From positions 23,536,848-23,600,847 of the forward strand of contig JAVGWX010000018.1 in NCBI GenBank assembly GCA_036924085.1: DNA of 64,000 nt, written 5' to 3'. The notes beneath the pieces were generated by a model. That model worked only from the letters and a program-made list of their open reading frames with translations. It did no database searches and was not told the origin of the DNA. Below, one piece after another: positions 34,416 to 45,640 of this stretch; the stretch's first letter is position 1, and the number at the start of each line of letters is the position of its first letter. A program made the position numbers and the translations under genes. This DNA is from Ariolimax columbianus (taxonomy: Eukaryota > Mollusca > Gastropoda > Stylommatophora > Arionidae).

Positions 34416-34965
34416 TCTTAGTCGACCTGTACTTCTACAGTGGCAGATGCCCCAGTGCAGATCCCACTTACTCGACCTGTACTTCTACAGGGGCAGATGC
34501 CCCAGTGCAGGTCCCACTTAGTCGACCTGTACTTCTACAGGGGCAGATGCCCCAGTGCAGGTCCCACTTACTCGACCTGTACTTCTACAGGGTCAGATGC
34601 CCCAGTGCAGGTCCCACTTAGTCGACTTGTACTTCTATAGGGGCAGATGCCCCAGTGCAGATCCCACTTACTCGACCTGTACTTCTATAGGGGCAGATGC
34701 CCCAGTGCAGGTCCCACTTAGTCGACTTGTACTTCTATAGGGGCAGATGCCCCAGTGCAGGTCCCACTTACTCGACCTGTACTTCTACAGGGGCAGATGC
34801 CCCAGTGCAGATCCCACTTACTCGACCTGTACTTCTATAGGGTTAGATGCCCCAGTGCAGATCCCACTTACTCGACCTGTACTTCTATAGGGTCAGATGC
34901 CCCAGTGCAGATCCCACTTACTCGACCTGTACTTCTATAGGGTCAGATGCTCCAGTGCAGGTCCT
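34415..34965. repeat. 50-bp minisatellite, right copy (11 units)
   Basis: Units of CTCGACCTGTACTTCTACAG and GGGCAGATGCCCCAGTGCAG plus a GTCCCACTTA spacer. GGCAGATGCCCC is a near-palindrome. Eleven units here against eight in the left arm. Confidence 0.92.
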
Positions 34966-35015
34966 TTTTTTTTTCTTTTTTTGCTTAGATGTTTGCCTCA
35001 CTAGTGCTATTCTTT
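34966..35015 (-). repeat. Family E 3'-end fragment
   Basis: T run followed by GCTTAGATGTTTGCCTCACT, the A-tailed 3' end of family E. It is absent from the left arm, so it was gained by one arm only, or lost from the other. Confidence 0.6.
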
Positions 35016-35329
35016 TCCTTGACATACACAAAGACCCCATCTAACCACTATGTTACGCCATAGACAGGATATATATAGACAAATGAGTAACTGTCATTTT
35101 GCTAACGCACTGGTCGTGAAACACACGAACATTATCCCCAACTCAAGGCTGAGATCGACCGTAAAGGTCACAGACTTACACATGTATGTGACATGTAGAG
35201 TTCACTAACTATAACTTTGGCTCCCTTTAGTGTAACAATCGAAGGTCATGGAGCACAGAGGACTGTCAAAACATGTTAAACACGAGGGTGTTACGTTGGC
35301 TCGTCCTGTCTGTATTCTTGATCGTTGTT

Positions 35330-37320
35330 ATCTACTTTGTGTCCTTGTTTTTCTTGTTTCTGTCTTCTTCTTCATCTTCTTCTTCTTTATCTTCTTCTTC
35401 TTCATCGTCTTGTCCCTGTTCTTATTGTTTCTGTCTTCTTCTTCGTCATCTTCTTCTTCATCTTCGAGTCTTCTTTGTTCTTCCTGTCCTGGTTTTCTTA
35501 TTCTGTTCTTCTTGTCTTCTTTATGTTGAAATGTTCTTGTATTGTTTTGTGTCCATATTGTTATTTTCCTTGTCTTCTTGTCCTGTTCTTCTTTTCCTGT
35601 TCTTCCTATCCTGTTCGTCTTGTTTTGTTCTCCTTGTGTTGTTTTTCCTGTCCTGTTCTTCATTTCCTATTCTTTTTGTCCTGATCTTTTTGTCCTGTTT
35701 TTAATGTGCTATTCTTCCTATCCTGTTTTTCTTGTTTTGTTTTACTTCTCCTATTCATCTTCTCCTATTCTTCTAGTCTATATTGTTATTCTTCTTGTCC
35801 TGTTCTTCTTGTCCTGTTCTTCTTGTCCTGTTCTTCTTGTCCTGTTCTTCTTGTCCTGTTCTTCTTGTCCTGTTCTTCATGTCCTGTTCTTCTTGTCCTG
35901 TTCTTCTTGTCCTGTTCTTCTTGTCCTGTTCTTCGTGGCCCTTCTCTTGTGGTCTATATTGTTATTATTCTTGTTTTCTGGCTTTTTGTTCCTGTAATTT
36001 TTTTTTCTTGTCTTGTTCTTCTTGTCTTGTTCTTCTTGTCTTGTTCTTCTTTTTTTGTTCTTCTTGTTCTGTTCTTCTTGTTCTGTTCTTCTTGTCCTGT
36101 TCTTCTTGTCCTGTTCTTCTTGTCTTGTTCTTCTTGTCCTGTTCTTCTTTTCTTGTTCTTCTTGTCCTGTTCTTCTTGTCCTGTTCTTCTTGTCTTGTTC
36201 TTCTTGTCCTGTTCTTCTTTTCTTGTTCTTCTTGTCCTGTTCTTCTTGTCCTGTTCTTCTTTTCTTGTTCTTCTTGTCCTGTTCTTCTTGTCCTGTTCTT
36301 CTTTTCTTGTTCTTCTTGTCCTGTTCTTCTTTTCTTGTTCTTCTTGTCCTGTTCTTCTTTTCTTGTTCTTCTTGTCCCGTTCTTCTTTTCTTGTTCTTCT
36401 TGTCCTGTTCTTCTTTTTTTGTTCTTCTTGTCCTGTTCTTCTTTTCTTGTTCTTCTTGTCCTGTTCTTCTTTTCTTGTTCTTCTTGTCCTGTTCTTCTTT
36501 TCTTGTTCTTCTTGTCCTGTTCTTCTTTTCTTGTTCTTCTTGTTCTGTTCTTCTTGTCCTGTTCTTCTTTTCTTGTTCTTCTTGTCCTGTTCTTCTTTTC
36601 TTGTTCTTCTTGTCCTGTTCTTCTTTTCTTGTTCTTCTTGTCCTGTTCTTCTTTTCTTGTTCTTCTTGTTCTGTTCTTCTTGTCCTGTTCTTCTTTTCTT
36701 GTTCTTCTTGTTCTGTTCTTCTTGTCCTGTTCTTCTTTTCTTGTTCTTCTTGTTCTGTTCTTCTTGTCTTGTTCTTCTTGTCCCGTTTTTCTTATCCTCT
36801 TCTTTCTGTCCTGTACTTCTTGTCCCGTTTTTCTTATCCTCTTCTTTCTGTCCTGTTCTTCTTGTCCCGTTTTTCTTATCCTCTTCTTTCTGTCCTGTTC
36901 TTCTTGTCCCGTTTTTCTTATCCTCTTCTTTCTGTCCTGTTCTTCTTGTCCCATTTTTCTTATCCTCTTCTTTCTGTCCTGTTCTTCTTGTCCCGTTTTT
37001 CTTATCCTCTTCTTTCTGTCCTGTTCTTCTTGTCCCGTTTTTCTTATCCTCTTCTTTCTGTCCTGTTCTTCTTGTCCCGTTCTTCTTATCCTCTTCTTTC
37101 TGTCCTGTTCTTCTTGTCCCGTTTTTCTTATCCTCTTCTTTCTGTTCTGTTCTTCTTGTCCCGTTTTTCTTATCCTCTTCTTTCTGTCCTGTTCTTCTTG
37201 TCCCGTTTTTCTTATCCTCTTCGTTCTGTCCTGTTCTTCTTGTCTTGTTCTTCTTGTTCTGTTTTTCCTGTCCTGTTCTTCATTTCCTGTTCTTCTTGTC
37301 CTGTTCTTCGTGGCCCTTCT
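35330..37320. repeat. 14-bp minisatellite (TTCTTCTTGTCCTG)n, right copy
   Basis: Degenerate CTT-rich start (35330-35480), then near-perfect 14-bp units (35780-36780), then a 42-bp (3 x 14) higher-order block with CCCGTTTTTCTTATCCTC (36780-37240). Frames of 450-570 codons are open in all three plus frames and on the minus strand; this follows from the unit lacking stops and is not evidence of a protein. Confidence 0.95.
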
Positions 37321-37479
37321 CTTCTGTTGATTGGAGAGAACGCTATATTTGTTTAAACATCCTGCTTGCAAACATTGAACAGTGTTTGCGTAATACAAGC
37401 ATATGGAGGCACTATTAGTAATCTGCTCATAGAGTATACTCCGTTCACACATCCAGGACACATTCTCTTAATATTCTTC
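37321..37479. other. Short unique spacer
   Basis: Unique DNA between the duplication arm and the CTT tract; nothing recognised. Confidence 0.3.
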
Positions 37480-38040
37480 TTCTTCTACTGATTTTTCTAT
37501 TTTCTTATTTTTCTACTTCTTCTTTTTGTTATTCTTCTTTTTCGTATTTTGATTTTTTCTTCGTCTTCTTATTCAACTTCCTCTTTTTCTGCTTGTTTTT
37601 TTTCTTTTTCTTCTTATTCTGCTTTTTCTTTTTCTGCATCTTCTTCTTATTCTGCTTTTTCTCATTCTGCTTTTTTTAATTCTGCTTTTTCCTATTCTGC
37701 TTCTTTTTCTTCTTCTTTTTCTTCTTCTTCTTCTTCTTCTTCTGCTTCTTCTGCTTTTTCTTCTTCTTCTGCTTCTTCTTTTTCTTCTTTTTCTGCTTCT
37801 TCTTCTTTTTCTGCTTCTTCTTCTTTTTCTGCTTCTTCTTTTTCTGCTGCTTCTTCTTCTTCTTCTTCTGCTTCTTCTACTTCTTCTGTTTCTGCTTCGT
37901 CTACTTCTTCGTATTCTGATTCTTCTTCTTATTCTGCTTCTTTTATTTTCGCTTCTTCTTTTTCTTCTTCTTTTTCTTAATCATCATCATCTTCTTCTTC
38001 TTACTATTATTATTCATCTTCATCTAGTTCTTCTGCGATG
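37480..38040. repeat. CTT/CTG-rich microsatellite tract
   Basis: Impure (TTC)n with TTCTGC interruptions. The 143-codon Ser/Phe/Ala frame is a low-complexity artefact. Confidence 0.92.
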
Positions 38041-38069
38041 GTTATTCTCTTAACCAAATTAGACGGGAT

Positions 38070-38140
38070 GGTTATCTTAACTTAACATCTTTATACTTGT
38101 TTAGAAGACTCTACAGAATCTGTTTACAACCAGTTTCTTG
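38070..38140 (-). repeat. CR1-like LINE 3'-tail fragment
   Basis: TTAACTTAACATCTTTATAC, AGAAGACTCTACAGAATCTG and AACCAGTTTC match the 3' ends at 22115 and 24255. Confidence 0.7.
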
Positions 38141-38164
38141 GAGGGTGGTGTTTACCCTCTTGCT

Positions 38165-38290
38165 CTTGCTCGTGCTGTTAGTGACCTTCTCCAGCAGCAA
38201 CACGTCACCAGGATGAACTGGCCAGATTGCTCCCCTCATCTCAACCCTAATGAGCCCATTTTGGACATCTCATGACGATCAGCAAGTACT
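38165..38290 (+). pseudogene. Tc1-like transposase fragment
   Basis: Plus codons read RAVSDLLQQQHVTRMNWPDC then SPHLNPNEPILDIS, the Tc1 transposase region after the second Asp (usual DxNPIE; the Glu of the DDE triad is kept in NPNE). A stop follows at about 38268. Only about 40 codons survive. Confidence 0.75.
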
Positions 38291-39179
38291 AAGGAGAAGA
38301 AAAAGATGTAGAAGAAAAAAATGTAGAAGGAGAAGAAGAAGAAGAAGAAGAAGAAGAAGAAGAAGACTGAACATGCAAGGCAGACATCTTCATTCAAAAC
38401 AACAGCCATTTGCACACTACTACGTTGGTCTCAGGATATACAAACTGCGATTTTTAAACAACAGAATGCCAAACAATTTTGACACCTTACCCTCATCTTA
38501 TAAGACACGTATACAGCATAGGCATAAGCGGACACCACAGTTTAATACTACGAAAGACAAACAAAATATAGATGCAAAAAGTTAAATTCTAAAATATCGC
38601 CCCCCCCCCCCCCTCCCAGTAAGCTCACTGGGAGACCACATATCAAAGGGCCGCCTCTGGAAGACATTTACTTCAGAAACAGAGCAACATATATTTCACA
38701 TGTGCAAACATAGACTGGGGTTGCAAATATTGGCCTTTTTACGACCAAATTCCACAAATCTTGCCTTTTAAAAGAGCGTTTAAGCGTAAACTTTTTGTTT
38801 TGGCTTTTCCTTTTTTTTTTTTTTATGCAGTTTTTTTTTCATATCGCTTGGAGTCAGTAAATTTGCTTCTATTTGTTTGCTTATTCCTAGTTTTGTTGTT
38901 GTTGTTGTTGTTAATATCTAAATTCGTTTTGATTGAAATCAAAGAAAATATGTATTTGTAATTGAAGCTACAACACTTTAACTTTATTTTTCCATATTGG
39001 GCACTATCTAGTACCCTGGTGGTTAGAGTAAGTAACACAATCTGGTCACGAATTTAGACAAGAACAATTTGTAACATTATATAATTTAGTTCTGTCTGTA
39101 ATCTTCAACCATGCGAGTTTTCAGTTAGGACTTTTCTATTTTGTGATTGTTAATACACATCGTTGTAAATCTTCGACTA
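38291..39179. other. No recognised gene
   Basis: (AGA)n tract at 38325-38365, a C run at 38600-38612, T runs near 38810-38840 and a short (GTT)n at 38893. Frames are short and carry no motif. Confidence 0.4.
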
Positions 39180-39529
39180 TGTCATGGAAATCATCTTACG
39201 ATAGCAAACTGAAGTACAACAGCAATTGACAAAATTTCATTTCTTTGGATTATAGAAAATGTTGTTGGTGGAACTGATGAGGCTTATTGTGAATTGTGTC
39301 AATGCACCATTGTTCCAAAAGTTTGTAACCGTCTCACAAATCATGAAAAAACTGTGAAATAAATTATGAAAATACAATCAAAATGTGAGAGTTAACTTAA
39401 AGTAGAGAAGACATCTAGGCAGACTGACAATTTTTAAGCAGCAGAATTGCAAATTGTTGTGGGCATGTTATGTTAGTGTGCAATCCGTTCCGTTGACCAC
39501 GAGATGGAGAGCGTTGAGAGAAATAAAGT

Positions 39530-40255
39530 TACACGGAACTATTCGCACCCATTCTCAACCCTGTCTCACAGAACTAACTATTCGTACACACCACAACCCT
39601 GACTCACAGAACTAACTATTCGTACACACCACAACCCTGACTCACAGAACTAACTATTCGTACACACCACAACCCTGACTCACAGAACTAACTATTCGTA
39701 CACACCACAACCCTGATTCACAGAACTAACTATTCGTACACACCACAACCCTGACTCACAGAACTAACTATTCGTACACACCACAACCCTGACTCACAGA
39801 ACTAACTATTCGCACACACCACAACCCTGACTCACAGAACTAACTATTCGTACACACCACAACCCTGACTCACAGAACGATCTATTCGTACCTATTCACA
39901 ACCTTGACTCACAGAACTAACTATTCGTACCCATCCACAACCCTGACTCACAGAACGATCTATTCGTACCTATTCACAACCCTGACACACAGAACTAACT
40001 ATTCGCACCCATCCTCAACCCTGACACACAGAACTAACTATTCGTACACACCACAACCCTGACTCACAGAACTATCTATTCGTACCTATCCACAACCCTG
40101 ACACACAGAACTAACTATTCGCACCCATCCTCAACCCTGACACAAAGAACTAACTATTCGTACCCATCCACAACTCTGGCTCACAGAACTAACTATTCGT
40201 ACCCATCCACAACCCTGACTCACAGAACTAACAATTCGTACCCATCCACAATGAG
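39530..40255 (+). repeat. 38-bp minisatellite inside hAT remnant, about 19 units
   Basis: Units of CTGACTCACAGAACTAACTA and TTCGTACACACCACAACC. It lies between two hAT coding blocks. ACACACAGAACTAAATCTTC in the following coding block (about 40296) resembles the unit, so the unit may derive from it. Confidence 0.92.
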
Positions 40256-40909
40256 AAATGAGAAAAAGGTTTTATCACTCATGATGGACAAACAACACAC
40301 AGAACTAAATCTTCATGCTTAATAAAGAACATTATCTTGCTTTCCACGAAAGCCGATCTGATTGATGACTGAAATGAAAAAAGAATGTTATTGTGAATCT
40401 ATGATAGATGAATCTACGGACATTTCAACACAAAAACACGTGTGTATTTTGCTTCATTTTTCAAGTGATAGAACACAAGAAATTTCGACTGGATTTCTAG
40501 GTTTAATTCTGGTATAAGATGCTACAGGAGAAAACATAGTCAATTCAATTGAGAAGGAAATTGCAAAATGCTGGCAAAGTCTTAGAAACTGCATATGGTT
40601 TGCATCGGATGGTGCGTCAAACATGGTTGGGTGTAAAAACTCGCTGTGATGTGTCTCCCCGCTGTGTGCAGCTCAGATGTATATGTCATTCTCTTGCGTT
40701 GTCCATTCAATATGCAATACCAATCAAATATTGGATTTTATTGTCAGAGATACCTCACTGGTCTCGACATAGCGAGTTAAGACGGGAATTTTACAAAGGT
40801 TTGCTTAAAGTCATCAACACAGCTACATAATCTGAGCCTGCTCGAACTTTCCCTCTTCCCTTTGAAAAATCTTCATTTACTACGTGGCTTGTGCGAGGAA
40901 AGGTAATGC

Positions 40910-41745
40910 TTACATGTTGATGGGCTGAGGCATACATGTTGATGGGCTGATGCATACATGTTGATAGGCTAGGGCATACATGTTGATGGGCTGTGGCATA
41001 CATGTTGATAGGCAGGGCATACATGTTGATGGGCTGAGGCATACACGTTAATGGGCTGGGGCATACATGTTGATGGGCTGTGGCATACATGTTGATAGGC
41101 TAGGGCATACATGTTGATGGGCTGTGGCATACATGTTGATGGACTAGGGCAAACATGTTAATGGGCTGGGGCATGCATGTTGATGGGCTGGGCCATACAT
41201 GTTGATAGGCTAGGGCATACATGTTGATGAGCTGCGGCATACATGTTACTGGGCTAGGGTATACATGTTGATGGGCTGTGGCATACATGTTGATAGGCTA
41301 GGGCATACATGTTAATGGGCTGGGGCATACATGTTGATGGACTAGGGCATACATGTTGATGGGCTGTGGCATACATGCTGATGGGCTGGGGCATACATGT
41401 TGATGGGCTGGGGTATACATGTTGGTGGGCTGGGACAAACATGTTGATGGGCTGGGGCATACATGTTTATGGGCTGGGGTATACATGTTGATGGGCTGGG
41501 GTATACATGTTGATGGGCTAGGGCATACATGTTGATGGGCTGGGGCATACATGTTGATGGGCTGGGGTATACATGTTGATGGGCTGGGCATACATGTTGA
41601 TGGGCTGGGGCATACATGTTTATGGGCTGGTGCATACATGTTGATAGGCTGGGGCATGCATTTTTATGGGCTGGAGCATACATGTTTATGGGCTGGTGCA
41701 TACATGTTGATAGGCTGGGGCATACATGTTGATGAACTGGGAGGA
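40910..41745 (+). repeat. 22-bp minisatellite inside hAT remnant, about 38 units
   Basis: Units of GGGCTGGGGCATACATGTTGAT. The last unit passes without a break into GTTGATGAACTGGGAGGAAC, which encodes the next hAT block, so the array grew from coding DNA. All three minus frames are open because of the unit (22 bp, not a multiple of 3). Confidence 0.93.
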
Positions 41746-41905
41746 ACTGACAGTTTATTTTAGCAATGCTGAGCTAGTCCAACCAAAGTTGGATACAAAA
41801 TTAAAATCTTGATTGTTAAAGGAAATATTGTAAGGGTGTAAAAAAAAAACTACTTGTATTTTGTGTTTGCGACGACTTTTGTACAGGAATTTGGAATGTT
41901 TCTAC

Positions 41906-42359
41906 AAAACAAAGCTGAATAAATGACAAATCTAATTAAATAGTATTGGATTTTTTATTTGGCTTTTTTTGGGACTTTGTTTTGCATGTTTGGCTTTTTT
42001 TAGAGACAGTTTGGCTTTTTCTCAGAATTTTGATCTGGCAACCCTGACACAGACCTCTTGTTTGTCGTTCGTCCTGCAAAGGACGCTTTGTTACGTTGTA
42101 TTGTAATTTAATGCGAGGCTGGGATATATGTGCCATATGGCCCGGCACTTCCGGTGTCAGCGCGGCATATTTTTGGGACCAGGTTTATTGACTTAGCCTG
42201 TTGCTAGGTCCGTCCCTCGAAGGCGCTATGGGGTCTTGGACAGCTTTGGTTCCGGGTCATTGCCAGTTAGCATTTAGTCGCTGACTGTTGTCACTTCGTT
42301 TACTGTGATTGACCTCATGCAATACAGTCACGCATACATAGTAAATCCTGCTAGACACC
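41906..42359. other. No recognised gene
   Basis: Unique DNA with a GGCTTTTTT-type T-rich stretch at 41950-42030. No motif recognised. Confidence 0.4.
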
Positions 42360-42870
42360 ATCTTCTTCTTCTTCCTTTCCTTATTGCTTCTTCTTTTCCT
42401 TCTTCTTCTTCATCTTCTGCTGCCTTTTCTTTGATCAACTGATGCTTTGTTTCTAGACGTGTGAGGTTCATTAAGGCGTATGTGTTTCCCGTCTTTGCTG
42501 GTCCTCCACAGCTTTTCGAGCATTATCGCTCCCCCGAACCAGTCTCCATCTTGTTATGTTCTAGTGTTTTCTTGGGTGCTCCACAATCGCATGTGGCGGT
42601 GTCTCTAAGATCTATTCCGTGTGAGTTGGACCTTGAGTCTGCAATGTCCCGTTCTGATTTTGAAGATCGTTGTCTGCCATCTCTGTCAAGTTTGTCTATG
42701 CAGTTCTTTTCTGGCTTGAATGTTTTTGTGCTGGTCTCTCCATTCCGTCCTGGTGGATAGTTTGATGAGTGTCTTTGCTTCCTTATAGTTCTGTGGATGA
42801 CCAGTCTGAGTGCCGCCACTTACGACTTTTACTAGCTCATCTGTCTTCTTATTTCCGCGTTTCCTACAGT
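42360..42870 (-). pseudogene. LINE-D 3' end (RNase H C-terminus, zinc knuckle)
   Basis: Minus codons give CRKRGNKKTDELVKVVSGG (RNase H GNExADELA block, near 42860-42790), then HPQNYKEAKTLIK and LRDTATCDCGAPKKTLEHNK (knuckle). The 3' end is a (GAA)-rich tail, visible as CTTCTTCTTCTTCC at 42362. Deletions remove the last Cys of the knuckle. It is the relative of 55785-56545 without tandem expansion. Confidence 0.8.
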
Positions 42871-43319
42871 AATCTGAAATACTTTATAAAACTAGATCCG
42901 TTTATAGGACAACAACCTGATGCTATATTTTATTTCGTGTGAGCGTCTCTCTTGTTTGGGGCTTGAGATGACTTGGTCTACGCTTCTTGAGTCTGTTAGG
43001 ATGGCCGTTTACGTTGTTGTTGTCTTTTGACTGATAGGAATCTGATATCCATCATCGAATTACAAACTATGCAGAGTATACATGTACAAAGCAAAATTGC
43101 TGAATACCATGCACGGTATGTCTATATAAGCAGCGGAAGCATTAATTGTCTTTCTCTACCAAACGAATCCATACCTTTTATTCCTTGCTTTAAGATTTTG
43201 GAAATCGTAACATAACACACTTTGGCTGGCAGACTTAGTTGTGTTTAATGTTGTTCCTGCTCTACGGGCAGGCAGTAGCAGCATACAAGTCACTATTTCT
43301 TAAATTATGACTCGAGCTC
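42871..43319. other. No recognised gene
   Basis: Nothing recognised in about 450 bp. Confidence 0.35.
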
Positions 43320-43560
43320 GCCTTTAAATGTTTCTGGGGTGTAGATGTTGCCAGAAAGGGTGCCAGACCATTCTATCCACTGCCTTTTTATTAATCTTGT
43401 TCTAGTCTAGTCCTCGGTCTCTTTTGTTGTCATCTCAGCCAACTTTAGGCTATCCTAGGGATTTGGATCCTTGACTCTTTGCTTCCCATGACTGTTGTGG
43501 TAGCTGATCGTCTTTAATTCTTCAGATATGACCTAACCACCGAATTTGAATTTAATCAAC
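43320..43560 (-). pseudogene. LINE RT C-terminal remnant
   Basis: Minus codons read KFGG-VISEELKTISYHNSHG and AVDRMVWHPF, which fit the RWLGH..R and A-DR-VW blocks of a LINE RT end, with stops between. Confidence 0.5.
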
Positions 43561-43925
43561 GTACGGATACGATATATGGACAACCATACAAGCAAACAGG
43601 AAGAAGATTGACGTTTTCTAACTAAAATTTTACAGGAAAGTGCTCAAAATACCTTGCCTAGCGAAAATGAAAAACACTCAGATCTTAAAGGAGCTGCATA
43701 TATAACAAAATTGGCTACCAAATACTAGTACATCCAGGAAACTAAAACACTTTGCAAATATCAAACACCATAATGGTCTAGATAAACAATACTGGAGGGT
43801 ATGGTACCTGGCAAGCGAGGAAGCAGATGACGCGGAACATTAATGAGGTTCTTGGACTTACAGTGACAGAAGAGAGCTAGTCAAAGATTGAAGTCTTACA
43901 GATCGGCTGATATGTAAGCGACGTT
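43561..43925 (+). pseudogene. LINE RT C-terminal remnant
   Basis: Plus codons give a RKVLKIPCLAKMKNTQILKE block and, further on, SDRRELVKD; (GAT)n at 43940-43965 may be its tail. Frames are broken. Confidence 0.5.
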
Positions 43926-44034
43926 CTGCAAATGACATGCTACATGATGATGAGGATGATGATGGAAATGAAGAAACATAGCATGTGCATGCATACAAAT
44001 AACGAACAGATACACGTGCACATCACCAAACTGC

Positions 44035-44140
44035 CTGTTGTGTTTTCCGTCTGGTCCATGATTAAATTCAACGTTTCCTTGACGTCTTGTATCCATCGCT
44101 TTCTTGACCTGCCCCTGCCTAGTTTTCCAGGAACCATTTA
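44035..44140 (-). pseudogene. LINE 3'-end remnant
   Basis: Minus frame with GKLGRGRSRKRWIQDVKETL, the GRGRPRKRW end motif of LINE RTs. It faces the plus-strand remnant at 43561-43925 tail to tail across a (GAT)n tract. Confidence 0.65.
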
Positions 44141-44214
44141 ACCTCCAGTAGGGCTCTTACCAGTCCGTTATGACGTTTTAAAATAGCCAAACATGTTCTA
44201 TTTTTGAAACATCT

Positions 44215-44345
44215 TTGTCTTAGTTGGCCTGCACAACTACAAGGGCAATTGCCCCTGTGCATGTCTCAAATCTTGTGGGAGTCTGTGGTAGTCGTTTGGT
44301 GCATTTCTCTGCTTAACGGGCTAGGCTCGAGCAGTAGGGAGTTTG
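44215..44345 (-). repeat. Family F partial copy
   Basis: GGCAATTGCCCCTGTGCATG and GGGCTAGGCTCGAGCAG match the 3' half of family F in reverse. Confidence 0.6.
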
Positions 44346-45399
44346 TAGTTTTTATTTTATTGCTTGGTGCTGGTCCCAGCTCAGTTTCCAGTCTGTTCTA
44401 TCTCGCGCACAGGTTGTCTAGTGGGAAAACTATCTTGTTTGTTTAAGAATCGCGAGTGTTATACAGCACCAGCGAATCTTGTCCCCTAGTGGGTTGGGGA
44501 GGGGATATCGTCCAGGAGGTCTTCTATTTGCCGCGCGTTTACCACACAGTAATTGTTGTGCCCAAGCAAACATAATGCGGTTTATAAACCAGTTTTTTTA
44601 CTTCATTTAGGTCTTGCTGGATGGTTTTATTTTTTCTTATCTCTTTGTCCAAAGAATTTTGAGGACTCTTTTATAGAATATATTAGAATATATATTATAT
44701 AGAACATTTTTCTAAATGCTCGTAAGTCCATGTCTCAAAAACAAAAAGCTACCACAGAATAAAATACATGCCATTAGAATTTAGAATTTAGTTGTTTGTT
44801 TGTATTATGCCATGTATTTTGCATAGTTCTTAGCTTTTGCATTGCCATAGGTAAGATGACCTACAAAATGAACAAATCGATTATTTCCAAGAATTCTGAA
44901 CCACCACTTGCCAAGTGTCAGCAGGTCAAGGTTGAACTCGATGTAGGGAACATAGAAAGTCCAACTTTTACCTTTCATCTCCATAAATGGGCTTTAAATG
45001 CGCTCTCAATACGTCAGGGAAACTGCTTTTATTGCTTCCCTTACAACAAGGGATTTAGTTTCAGCTGCCAGGTAGTTTGCTGAGACTCAAGTGCTTTTCA
45101 GGGAAGGAAATTTGTTGGGACTGATTGTTGTTATTGTTGTTACGGATACAGCAGCATCAGTGCTCTTCCCTTCAACCCAATGCCATGTAATGGTATCCGC
45201 ACATGTTTGTCAGTTGTTGTCTAGTGTTTCACTTATCTGACCTCGGAGGAAGAAGCATTAACGTTACATCATTTAGCACCGATCTCGCAAAGGGAACAGT
45301 ATCAGCGGTTTCGTATGGAAGTGTACACAGCTGGCACTCAGCAGTATGTTTTGATAAGATTGTGTTCAAGTGATTGGTAGGTGGGATTAAATTTTTTTA
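44346..45399. other. No recognised gene
   Basis: About 1 kb of unique, AT-rich DNA. A 95-codon frame at 44796-45083 (plus) has a hydrophobic start but no recognised homology. Confidence 0.35.
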
Positions 45400-45640
45400 T
45401 TTTATTTTATGTGTTTGCCTCACTAGTTTCTACTGGCGGAGGCGCGTCTATTCCGCCACAGACCGTAGTCAACTAGGCGATAGTAAAACGCATATACCAG
45501 TGCCTGGATGTGTGTGTGCGTCTGCATGTGCCTATGCTAGATTTTTGCACTCTCAGAAGCCGGCCCAACCAAAGTGCAATGGAAGGGGGTTACCCCGAGG
45601 GCGCGTGTGAAAGTTGTGCAAGAGTGTGACTGTAGGACTG
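45400..45640 (-). mobile_element. Family E element (A-tailed)
   Basis: Minus strand: CTTTCACACGCGCCCTCGGG, CATTGCACTTTGGTTGGGCC, TCTGAGAGTGC, ACTACGGTCTGTGGCGGAAT, GCGCCTCCGCCAGTAGAAAC, AGTGAGGCAAACACATAAAA, then an A/T-rich tail. Other copies are at 22005, 50950 and 57715. I do not recognise the family name. Confidence 0.78.

Larger units (their letters stand above)
32440..37320. repeat. Large inverted duplication, right arm
   Basis: Mirror of 5800-9915: (AAC)n tract, unique 33060-33600, trinucleotide tract, family B (minus), family F (minus), 50-bp array, unique 35030-35300, 14-bp array. It is about 0.8 kb longer, mainly through array growth. Confidence 0.88.
39180..41905 (+). pseudogene. 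hAT-like transposase with DUF4371 region, interrupted by two arrays
   Basis: The N-part (39245-39360) encodes a BED/TTF-like zinc finger (AYCELCQCTIVPKVCNRLTN with a later His). After the 38-bp array, 40298-40360 reads a THRTKSSCLIKNII block. Then 40405-40620 gives MIDESTDISTQKHVCILLHF, a FLGLILV block and FASDGASNMVG (IDESTD and DGASNMVG are hallmark blocks), and 40655-40915 CVQLRCICHSLALSIQYAIP, LLSEIPHWSRHSELRREFYK and a FTTWLVRGKVM end. After the 22-bp array, 41730-41790 resumes LMNWEELTVYFSNAE. Stops (near 40515 and 40650) and frameshifts kill it. No inverted terminal repeats were identified. Confidence 0.85.

Noticed and set aside
35706..37461. Open frames of 447-570 codons on both strands, rich in Leu/Phe/Ser/Cys or Lys/Glu/Arg
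   Set aside because: They follow exactly from the 14-bp tandem unit, occur in every frame, and have no domain or start context.
39530..40255. CRISPR-like array (38-bp repeats)
   Set aside because: Units are contiguous with no unique spacers, in a eukaryotic transposon remnant.
40791..41701. His/Pro/Cys-rich frames with a recurring HQHVCPSPSTCMPQPINMY cycle
   Set aside because: 22-bp array inside a dead hAT element; all three minus frames are open.
44796..45083. 95-codon frame with a hydrophobic N-terminus
   Set aside because: No homology recognised, and hydrophobicity alone is not evidence in AT-rich DNA.
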